From NCBI GenBank assembly GCA_945893145.1, contig CAMDDZ010000014.1, positions 1 through 64,000 on the forward strand: a stretch of DNA of 64,000 bases, given 5' to 3'. Shown here one piece after another: positions 1 to 7,801 of this stretch. Source of the DNA: Rhodoplanes serenus. Its GTDB lineage: Bacteria; Pseudomonadota; Alphaproteobacteria; Rhizobiales; Xanthobacteraceae. Position numbers and translations under genes: made by a program. Each line of letters starts with the position of its first letter. The stretch's first letter is position 1. The notes below the pieces were generated by a model, which saw only the letters and a program-made list of their open reading frames with translations, was not told where the DNA came from and made no database searches.

Positions 1-141
1 TACGCGACTTGCGCCCAATTCGCCGATGCGACGCTTGGGTTCCTGCGTGAAAGAGTTCCCCGGAATTGGCCGCGATTCCGCGATTCGGTCACCGACAACT
101 TCCGCATCATCAATCCAAAGGATTTTCGGGTTGTGACGTGA
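1..141 (+). mobile_element. 3' end of an IS630-family transposase (truncated by window edge)
   Basis: Frame 1 from base 1 reads YATCAQFADATLGFLRERVPRNWPRFRDSVTDNFRIINPKDFRVVT* (TGA 139-141), resembling the C-terminus of IS630 DDE transposases (CAQFA...FLRE.VP..W...RD.VTDNFR.I....FRV). Confidence 0.75.
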
Positions 142-236
142 ACGGGGTAGACATGAAATTTTCTTTCCTTTCCGTTGGCCCCGCCCTGTCGCAGCCTCGC
201 GGCGGGTGCGGCTGGGGTAATGGGGGGATCAGAATC

Positions 237-479
237 ATGGCCGGCGTACAGGATAAGAGTGTCCATGACGTTGCGGACTACATTTCGTCGTTGAGCGCTC
301 AGTTGGCGCATATGGCGGCTGCCGTGCAGTGTACGGCTCTGGCGAACTTTCTCGAGTTGGCCCGTCTTGAAGCCGATCAACTGTGCGGCCGCGGGGCGGA
401 TATGCCGGAAGAGCCGGCTCAAGACGCGACCGACGAACCGCCCAGCGAGAAGCCCGTTCGTGTGCGCTATCGCAATTAG
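237..479 (+). CDS. small hypothetical protein
   Basis: ORF 66..479; internal ATG at 237 preceded by a G-rich SD-like tract (ggggggatc); product MAGVQDKSVHDVADYISSLSAQLAHMAAAVQ... Confidence 0.5.
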   Translation: MAGVQDKSVHDVADYISSLSAQLAHMAAAVQCTALANFLELARLEADQLCGRGADMPEEPAQDATDEPPSEKPVRVRYRN

Positions 480-557
480 TCGATAGCCCTTTGGTTACCG
501 CGCTGAAGCTGCCGGATAAATCTCCGGCCGTGCTTCTGCGCGCCGGCCATGCGTCGC

Positions 558-2153
558 CTACGCGGCCTCGCGCGCGGCGAGCCCCCACTTGGATCGCAGG
601 AACGCTCGCACCTCGATCAGGAAAGCGAGCTGCGAAAATGTTGTCGAGACCGAGATACGAACGGTCTCGCCGGGCGCGATGAACGCGCCGAGGACGTTTG
701 GTCCTTGCGGGCCGGCCTTATTCTCTTTGTGATCGAGCGCGCTCAACAACGCGCCGCTGCGCGGATCGGCCGACATCCGCTCCACAACGTGCCGGACCAT
801 CCGCTCATTGGCGGGCGATCCGAGGTGCCGTGGATGGACGAGGAGAAGCGTCTTGTCGAAGTGTTTGGCGGCGACGTTTTCGATTTCCCACCAGATGCCA
901 TCGAAATCGTCGATGCAGATGACGATGGCCTTGGATTTCTCCGCCAGGTCCAGCACGGCCTGCTGCCAGGTCTTGTCGTTGAAATATCCGCGCGCCGCGC
1001 CGTAGGGCGGCAGCTTGTCGCGCGGATTGCCGATCGCGACGACCGGGCCGTAAGGCGTGCCTTCGTCGAGCAGCACGCTGTCGAGATTGCGGATGGATGC
1101 GAGCCAATTCCCCACTCGGCCCAGGAACGCAAGCCGCGCCGGATTGAGCTGCACCTGGTCATCGGCAAACGACCGCAGGAACAGGATCGGGGCGCGGTGA
1201 TCGCGCTCCAACAACTCATCGACTGACAGCCGGATTTGCCGTTGTCCCGCCATGTTGAGACGGCCGGCCACGATCGGTGCGACGTACAGCGCAACCAGGA
1301 CGCCGGTGAGCGACAGGCCGAGATAGGCATACGCCTTTTCGGCGAGACACGGTTGCGCTTGGAGACCACAGGTGTCGAAAGCGTGGGCCCAATGCACGAC
1401 AACAATGAGCGTGCCGACCATCAGGAACAGCGTGGACATCGCATAAAACGTATTGGCCAGCACGAACAGTGCGGCCGTCTTCCATTGCCGTTTGGGAAGA
1501 AAATCGACGATACGCGGAATACCGAACACGGTTCGCAAGACGCGGTCGAAAAATCCTTGGTCGGGATTGTCCCGAAGATAATAGGCATCGGTTTCGTTGA
1601 GATGGAGAAAGCCTCGGGTCGCGCGGAAGCCGCAGCTGGCTTCGATCAGGATGACGGCGGCGACCAGGATGGCGATTTCCAGGATGCTGGCCCAATGGGC
1701 AAACGGCACCGAGAAGAACGACAGCATGATGCCAAAGAATTCCCCAACCCTGCCGTCGAGCGTGACATAGAAGAACACGCCCATAGCAATCAGCATCGCA
1801 ACTGCGATGAGGCGACCCACCAGAAAAGACTGGCGCGAGATCCGGCTTGAGGCGCGGGCGCCGAGCAGGCCCAGCGCCAGCCCCGACAGCAGCAGGATAT
1901 TGGGCATCAGGATATTGAACGCCAGATACCCGACAGAATGGCCGAGGTAATAGTAGGTTGGCGGGCGGAGATATTGGTTGCGGTGAAGGTAGGTCCAAAG
2001 GTCGGACAGCAGAAACCAGCAATCCGTTGCGATCAGGCCGGCCGAGAGCGTAACCGCGAAGCAGAACAGGTGCGAATAGAGGCGCTCCGGATAGATGATC
2101 TTGCGCTTGATCGCCTCCCGTTCATCCAGGCTGGCGATTTCGAATTTGTGCAT
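558..2153 (-). CDS. multipass membrane protein with C-terminal cytosolic domain of unknown function
   Basis: 531 aa ORF; several hydrophobic helices then a soluble domain with ILFLRSFADD, GPVVAIGNPRDKLPPYGAARGYF, SKAIVICIDDFDGIWWEIENV. Confidence 0.75.
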   Translation of the reverse strand: MHKFEIASLDEREAIKRKIIYPERLYSHLFCFAVTLSAGLIATDCWFLLSDLWTYLHRNQYLRPPTYYYLGHSVGYLAFNILMPNILLLSGLALGLLGARASSRISRQSFLVGRLIAVAMLIAMGVFFYVTLDGRVGEFFGIMLSFFSVPFAHWASILEIAILVAAVILIEASCGFRATRGFLHLNETDAYYLRDNPDQGFFDRVLRTVFGIPRIVDFLPKRQWKTAALFVLANTFYAMSTLFLMVGTLIVVVHWAHAFDTCGLQAQPCLAEKAYAYLGLSLTGVLVALYVAPIVAGRLNMAGQRQIRLSVDELLERDHRAPILFLRSFADDQVQLNPARLAFLGRVGNWLASIRNLDSVLLDEGTPYGPVVAIGNPRDKLPPYGAARGYFNDKTWQQAVLDLAEKSKAIVICIDDFDGIWWEIENVAAKHFDKTLLLVHPRHLGSPANERMVRHVVERMSADPRSGALLSALDHKENKAGPQGPNVLGAFIAPGETVRISVSTTFSQLAFLIEVRAFLRSKWGLAAREAA

Positions 2154-2418
2154 CGGTCAAATATCCGCGCTTCGGCCGCCATGCGCCGGCCATTTGCGAG
2201 AGGAGGCGGGTGCGCAATCGCAATAAGGTCCCCGAATTCGCTCGCCGGCACGCAGGCGCAATCCGCTAGGAGTGTTTCGCGCCCTGGAAAGCCCGGTGAT
2301 TGTATGGAATCTTGCGCTGCCCAACAAAGAACCCAATGGCTGATTTTGCTGGGCCTGGATCGCACGTTCCGGCGTCACATCGGTCGAAAGCCAGTCGAAA
2401 GCCAAGAGCACATTATCC

Positions 2419-2958
2419 ATGAGCCTGTTGTCGCTGAATCAAGTCCGGTCTCAGCCGATTGCGTCGGCAGCCGTCGTCATCTGCGCCGTCGGCATCGCCG
2501 CCATCCTGGGCGCCTATTTCTTCCAATACGTGCTCAAGCTGCCGCCGTGCCCGCTCTGCTTGGAACAGCGCTACCCCTACTACGTGACGATCCCGCTCGC
2601 CGCCATGATCCTGCTCGGCCACACGGTGGGCTCCTCGCGCCGGGTGATGCTACTGGCGTTGCTCGCGATCGTCGCCGCAATGTTGTGGAACGCAGGTCTT
2701 GGCGCTTATCACTCCGGCGTCGAATGGGGTTGGTGGGCGGGCCCGGAAGGTTGCTCCGGCGCGCAGTCGAGCTTCGGCTCGGCGGAGGATATGCTGAAGC
2801 GGATTCAGGGGCAGCGCTCGGTGCGGTGCGACGAAGCGGCGTGGCGCTTCCTCGGCCTGTCGCTGGCGGGCTACAACGCGCTGATCTCGCTTGGGCTCGC
2901 GGCCGTGGCGCTGTGGGCGCTCGTTACCAGCTGGCCGGCGGCGCGGGCGGCTGAATAG
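2419..2958 (+). CDS. dsbB: disulfide bond formation protein B
   Basis: 4-TM protein with LPPCPLCLEQRYPYY (CxxC) motif typical of DsbB. Confidence 0.85.
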   Translation: MSLLSLNQVRSQPIASAAVVICAVGIAAILGAYFFQYVLKLPPCPLCLEQRYPYYVTIPLAAMILLGHTVGSSRRVMLLALLAIVAAMLWNAGLGAYHSGVEWGWWAGPEGCSGAQSSFGSAEDMLKRIQGQRSVRCDEAAWRFLGLSLAGYNALISLGLAAVALWALVTSWPAARAAE

Positions 2959-3030
2959 AGCATGATCCCGAAAAAGCCTGCCCCGGACTTGATCCGGGGT
3001 GGGTACCGGTTTTCGGAAAAGATCATGCTC
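2958..3030. repeat. extragenic palindromic repeat
   Basis: gagcatgatcccgaaaa...ttttcggaaaagatcatgctc; terminal inverted repeat GAGCATGATC/GATCATGCTC. Confidence 0.7.
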
Positions 3031-3044
3031 AAACAAAAATAGGC

Positions 3045-3602
3045 TTACGGCTCGAGCTCGGTGTCCCAGTAGAGATAATCGAGCCAGCTCTGATGCAGGT
3101 AGTTCGGCGGGAACAGCCTGCCGTTGCGATGCAGATGGTTGACGCTCGGCTGGAATGGCATCTGCGCCGGCCACATGCGCGCTTCCTCGATCGTCATGTT
3201 GCCCTTGCGCAAATTGCAGCTCGAGCAGGCCGCCACGACGTTGATCCAGGTCGTGTGTCCGCCGCGCGAACGCGGCACCAGATGATCGAAGGTCAAATCG
3301 TCGCGCGAGCCGCAATACTGGCAGGAGAAGCGGTCGCGCAGGAATACGTTGAACCGCGTGAACGCCGGATTGGTCGATGGCTTCACATAGGACTTGAGCG
3401 AGACGACGCTCGGCAGCTTCATTTCCATCGAGGGGCTGCGCACAGCCTGGTCGTATTCCTCGACGATGTTCACGCGATCGAGGAAAACCGCCTTGATCGC
3501 GTCCTGCCACGACCACAGCGACAGCGGGTAATAGCTCAGCGGGCGGAAGTCCGCGTTGAGCACCAGCGCTGGAAAGCCGCCTGGAAACACGTGCACAGTC
3601 AC
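3045..3602 (-). CDS. HNH endonuclease
   Basis: CQYCGSRDDLTFDHLVPRSRGGHTTWINVVAACSSCNLRKGN HNH signature. Confidence 0.85.
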   Translation of the reverse strand: MTVHVFPGGFPALVLNADFRPLSYYPLSLWSWQDAIKAVFLDRVNIVEEYDQAVRSPSMEMKLPSVVSLKSYVKPSTNPAFTRFNVFLRDRFSCQYCGSRDDLTFDHLVPRSRGGHTTWINVVAACSSCNLRKGNMTIEEARMWPAQMPFQPSVNHLHRNGRLFPPNYLHQSWLDYLYWDTELEP

Positions 3603-3744
3603 GCGTGGCTCCTCCTAGCCAAGCCGCGCGCCGCAGCGGCGGCAACGCATAGTCTATAGGGGAGAGTGACGGGATTGTGAAGGATGTCCCGGGGCTTGGC
3701 TGTGCGCGAATCGGGTACGCCAGATGCCGAATTGGGGCGGCTTG

Positions 3745-4419
3745 TCAGCCCCGCAAGCCAAAGCGCTTTGCCAGGAATTCACCGCCGTGGCGCAGGCCCT
3801 CCTGGTCGATGCCGTGGCCGACGCCCTCCGACAGGTGCCACTCGACCGGCACTTCGAGCGCGGCCAGGTTTTGCGCCCCCTCGAACAGCGCCTGCACGGG
3901 AATCAGTTCGTCCTGGTCGCCGTGAACGAGCAACACCGGCGGCTTGCAGCGGACTTCGTGGGCGACCACCTCAGGCGTCGCCTCGTGCGGCAGCACGAAA
4001 ATTCCGGAAAAGCCGACGATCGCCGCGGGCGCGACTTGCCGCCGCAGCCCGACATGCAGCGCCATCATGGTGCCTTGGCTGAAGCCGACCAGCGCCAGCG
4101 CCGACGGCGGCAGCTTGCGGCGCGCAAGCTCGGCATCGAGGAAGCGTTCGAGCACCGGCCCTGCCTTGTTCACCCCGTTCCAGCGCTCATCGAGACTGCG
4201 AAAGGTGAGCGGAAACCATTGCCGCCCCACCGGCGCCTGACCACATGGCTCTGGCGCGTGCGGCGAGACGAACGCCGTGTCGGGCAACAGCGCTTGCCAA
4301 GCGCGGCCGATCTCGATCAGGTCGTTGCCGTCGGCGCCGTAGCCGTGGAGAAATATGACGAGACGTTTGGCCGTGCCACCGCGCGGCTCGATGCGCGGGC
4401 CGTCGAGTTCAGTCGCCAC
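3745..4419 (-). CDS. phospholipase/carboxylesterase family alpha/beta hydrolase
   Basis: FLHGYGADGNDLIEIG, GFSQGTMMALH, LLVHGDQDELIP motifs. Confidence 0.8.
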   Translation of the reverse strand: MATELDGPRIEPRGGTAKRLVIFLHGYGADGNDLIEIGRAWQALLPDTAFVSPHAPEPCGQAPVGRQWFPLTFRSLDERWNGVNKAGPVLERFLDAELARRKLPPSALALVGFSQGTMMALHVGLRRQVAPAAIVGFSGIFVLPHEATPEVVAHEVRCKPPVLLVHGDQDELIPVQALFEGAQNLAALEVPVEWHLSEGVGHGIDQEGLRHGGEFLAKRFGLRG

Positions 4420-5176
4420 GGCCGCCTCCGCTTTTCTTCGTTTGTTTTTTGGATTTTTTCTTGGTTTTTTTCTTGGATTCTTTGTTGGATTTCATGACGG
4501 GCTGTTTCGGAGATTCCGAATTCTTCTTGATCTCGACCGGCGCGCCTTCGCGGCGTTTGACCGCGTGATAGTAAGCCCACAGCAGATGCGCCGCCACCCC
4601 GCGCCACGGCCGCCAGACCTCTGCGAGCTTGATCATCTGTTTGGCGTCAGGCCGGCGCTTGAGGCCGAAGGCGATCCGTGCCGCCTCTTGCAATGCCAGG
4701 TCGCCAGCCGGCCAGGCGTCGGCGTTGCCGAGACAAAACAACAGATAAATATCGGCGGTCCACGGACCGACACCGTGCAGCGCGGTGAGCGCCGCGTGCG
4801 CCTGATCGGCTTCCATCTGGCCGACCACTTCGAGGTCGATCCGTCCCTTGGCGATGGCGTGCCCGATTTCCTTGATCGACTTGATTTTCGGCCGCGACAG
4901 ACCGAGCCGCGCGAGCTTGGCGGGACGCGCCAGCCGCACGGCATCGTGATGAAACGGATCGAACGCCGCAAACAGCCGCTGCCGGATTGAGGCTGCGCTC
5001 GCGGTCGAAAGCTGCTGCCCGCATACGATGTGGCAAAGTCCGGCGAAGCCCGCTTCGCGCCGGCGCAGGCCGGGCATGCCGGATTTCTCCAGCACGGGAG
5101 CGAGCCGGGGGTCCTGGGCCACCAGCGCCGCCATGCCGGCGGCGAGATCGTTTTCCGAGTGAATGAAGCGCATCAA
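4409..5176 (-). CDS. DNA-3-methyladenine glycosylase II (AlkA-type) with Lys-rich C-terminal tail
   Basis: HhH-GPD pattern IVCGQQLSTASAASIRQRL, LHGVGPWTADIYLLFCLGNADAWPAGDLAL; tail KSNKESKKKTKKKSKKQTKKS. Confidence 0.85.
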   Translation of the reverse strand: MMRFIHSENDLAAGMAALVAQDPRLAPVLEKSGMPGLRRREAGFAGLCHIVCGQQLSTASAASIRQRLFAAFDPFHHDAVRLARPAKLARLGLSRPKIKSIKEIGHAIAKGRIDLEVVGQMEADQAHAALTALHGVGPWTADIYLLFCLGNADAWPAGDLALQEAARIAFGLKRRPDAKQMIKLAEVWRPWRGVAAHLLWAYYHAVKRREGAPVEIKKNSESPKQPVMKSNKESKKKTKKKSKKQTKKSGGGRGD

Positions 5177-5220
5177 ATGATCTTAGCCGAACTTGCCGAT
5201 CTGTGCTGTCATCCCGCGCG

Positions 5221-6090
5221 ATGACGCAACCCGTTTTCCGTTTTGCCCCGAGCCCGAATGGGTATCTGCACCTGGGCCACGCCTATTCGGCGCTGTCGAA
5301 CTTCGACATGGCGCGGGCATCGGGCGGGCGTTTTCTGCTACGCATCGAGGACATCGACACGGCGCGCTGCCAGCCGGAGTACGAGGCCGCAATCTACCAA
5401 GACCTCGCGTGGCTTGGGCTGACGTGGGAAGAGCCGGTGCGGCGGCAGTCCGAGCATCTCGATGGCTATCGTGCCGCGCTTGCCAAGCTCGAAGCGCAGC
5501 GTCTCACATTCCCAAGTTTCGAAAGCCGGTCCGAGATCGCGCGCATGATTGCGGATCGCGATGTCCGTGAACGCTGGCCGCGCGATCCCGATGGCACGCC
5601 GCTCTATCCGGGCGCGGCGCGTATGATGGCTGAGGAGGAGCGCACAGTCCGCATCGTCCGCGGCGAGCCCTATGCAATCCGCCTCGACGTTGAGCGCGCG
5701 ATGGAATGGGCCGGCCCATTGCGATGGACCGAGACCGGCGAGGGTCCCTCCGGTGAGCGCGGCGAGGTCGCGGCCGATCCGGCCGCATGGGGCGACGTCG
5801 TGCTGGCGCGCAAGGAGACGCCGACCAGCTATCACCTCTCCGTGGTGATCGACGATGCGCGGCAGGGCATCACCGACGTCATCCGTGGACAGGACTTGTT
5901 CTGGTCCACCAGCGTGCACCGGCTGCTGCAAGCGCTGCTCGGCCTGCCGGCGCCGAATTATCGCCACCACCGGCTCATTCTCGATACGGAGGGCCGCAAG
6001 CTCGCGAAATCGACGCAGGCCACGGGCCTGCGTGAGCTCCGCGCACAGGGCGTCACAGCGGGGGATATCCGCAAGCTGGTGGGATTGTAG
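5221..6090 (+). CDS. gluQ: glutamyl-Q tRNA(Asp) synthetase
   Basis: MTQPVFRFAPSPNGYLHLGHAYSALSNF (HIGH-like), GRKLAKSTQ (KMSKS-like), short class I GluRS paralog. Confidence 0.85.
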   Translation: MTQPVFRFAPSPNGYLHLGHAYSALSNFDMARASGGRFLLRIEDIDTARCQPEYEAAIYQDLAWLGLTWEEPVRRQSEHLDGYRAALAKLEAQRLTFPSFESRSEIARMIADRDVRERWPRDPDGTPLYPGAARMMAEEERTVRIVRGEPYAIRLDVERAMEWAGPLRWTETGEGPSGERGEVAADPAAWGDVVLARKETPTSYHLSVVIDDARQGITDVIRGQDLFWSTSVHRLLQALLGLPAPNYRHHRLILDTEGRKLAKSTQATGLRELRAQGVTAGDIRKLVGL

Positions 6091-6120
6091 GGGACGGCCG
6101 CAGTCAGCCAACATGCTGCG

Positions 6121-7326
6121 TTGATTCGGGCGCAGGCCTTCAGGTGTCTCGTGCCGAAAACCAAACGCCGCAGGACGACGAAATCTGAGCGCAAGCCGCG
6201 CCCGCGCGCCATCGAGGTGGCGCTGGCGGGGCTCGCGCATGATATCCGCACGCCGCTGACTGGCATTCTGGCGCTGGCCGACCTGCTGAGTGCGTCGGAT
6301 CTCCCGGAGCGCGAGCGTGGCTGGGCGGAAGCCATGAAAGGCGCGGCCGAGCATCTGGCGCGGCTGACCACGCTGGTGGTGGACGCCGCCAAAGCCGACA
6401 CCACGGGCTTGGTGCTCCGCAACGAACCGTTTTCGCCCCGCGATCTGGCGGCCGCCATTGCGGGTTCGCTCAAGGGACGCGCCGAAACCAAGGGGCTGGG
6501 CTGTGACATCGCGGTCGCCCGCAACCTGCCGGATCGCGTCATCGGCGATCTGGTCCGCTTGCGCGGCGCGCTCGAGAATCTGATCGACAATGCGGTGAAG
6601 TTCACCGAGCGCGGCAGCATTCGCTTTGCAGTCACCTCTGCTGAGGCGCAGCCGGGACGCGTGCAGCTCATATTTTCGGTGAGCGACAGCGGCATCGGCA
6701 TCGTGGCGCGCGATCTCAAGCGGCTGTTCCGTCCGTTCGCTCAAGCGAGCGAGGAGGTGGCCCGTCGCTATGGCGGCGCGGGCCTTGGGCTGGTGTCCGT
6801 CAAACGCATCGTAACCGCGATGGGCGGGACGCTTGCGGTCACCAGCGAGCCGGGGCGCGGCAGCACGTTTCGTCTCACCGTTACGGTGGCACGGGCGCAA
6901 CGGCCAGCGCGTAGCGCGGCTCGCAAACCGAAATCCGCGCCGCCAAGTCTGCGGATTCTCTGCGTCGAGGATAATCCTTACGGCCGCATCGTGCTCAGTG
7001 CCGTGCTCGGGGAGCTTGGCCATCGCGTGAGCTTTGCGGGGAGCGGCGAGGCGGCGGTCGCCGCAGTCAAGCGCGGCGGATACGATGTCGTGCTGATGGA
7101 TGTCGCGCTGTCCGGGATGGATGGCATCGAGGCCACGCGCCGCATCCGCAAGCTCGCAGCGCCGGCCGGCCGTATCCCGATCATCGGCGTCTCAGGCCGC
7201 ACCGAAGCTGGCGATGCCGCCAATGCTCGCGCGGCCGGGATGGATGGCTATCTGCGCAAGCCGCCATCGCCCGCAGTGCTGAACGATACGCTGGCGGACG
7301 TGGCTGTGCGATTGGGCAAGAAATAA
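6121..7326 (+). CDS. hybrid histidine kinase with C-terminal receiver domain
   Basis: AHDIRTPLTG H-box, LENLIDNAVKFT N-box, GAGLGLVSVKRIV G-box, receiver CVEDNPYGR...DVVLMDVALSGMDGIEATR; start may be GTG at 6151. Confidence 0.85.
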   Translation: MIRAQAFRCLVPKTKRRRTTKSERKPRPRAIEVALAGLAHDIRTPLTGILALADLLSASDLPERERGWAEAMKGAAEHLARLTTLVVDAAKADTTGLVLRNEPFSPRDLAAAIAGSLKGRAETKGLGCDIAVARNLPDRVIGDLVRLRGALENLIDNAVKFTERGSIRFAVTSAEAQPGRVQLIFSVSDSGIGIVARDLKRLFRPFAQASEEVARRYGGAGLGLVSVKRIVTAMGGTLAVTSEPGRGSTFRLTVTVARAQRPARSAARKPKSAPPSLRILCVEDNPYGRIVLSAVLGELGHRVSFAGSGEAAVAAVKRGGYDVVLMDVALSGMDGIEATRRIRKLAAPAGRIPIIGVSGRTEAGDAANARAAGMDGYLRKPPSPAVLNDTLADVAVRLGKK

Positions 7327-7464
7327 GAATGACGAAATGAGAATTGAGAATGATGAGTGTTCAGCGCACATATCAAATTGTGCCGCCGGCGGGAGCTGGC
7401 CTGCCGGCCAACAACCGCGGCGGCACGAAGTGTAGCGCGAAGTTTGTTAAATCGTGGTGGCGCG

Positions 7465-7719
7465 CTAGGCGCGTTTGATCAAGCCGAGGATCACCAGCAG
7501 GATCACCGCGCCGATAGTGGCGTTGATGATTGCAGCGATGATGCCGCCGCCGATCGCAATGCCCAGTCTCGGCAGCAGCCAGCCGGCAATGAGGGCGCCG
7601 ACGATGCCGACGATGATGTTGCCGATCAGGCCGAAGCCGATGCCCTTCACGATCAGTCCGGCGAGCCAGCCGGCGACCGCGCCGATCACGAGAATGATGA
7701 TAATGGATTCTACTGTCAT
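7465..7719 (-). CDS. GlsB/YeaQ/YmgE family (transglycosylase-associated) membrane protein
   Basis: MTVESIIIILVIGAVAGWLAGLIVKGIGFGLIGNIIVGIVGALIAGWLL. Confidence 0.85.
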   Translation of the reverse strand: MTVESIIIILVIGAVAGWLAGLIVKGIGFGLIGNIIVGIVGALIAGWLLPRLGIAIGGGIIAAIINATIGAVILLVILGLIKRA

Positions 7720-7801
7720 GGTTTGCCTCCCCATTGCCGCAGGACACATGAGCACCACAGCCTGCTTGGCAAGCCTAGCTTAGGGCGGAGCAGGGTGGCT
7801 G

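Noticed and set aside
4355-4990. Phe/Gly repeat protein (FLRLFFGFFLGFFLGFFVGF)
   Set aside because: Antisense read of the Lys-rich tail of the AlkA-type glycosylase.
5338-7023. 561-aa ORF on - strand
   Set aside because: Antisense to gluQ and the histidine kinase; no recognisable motif.
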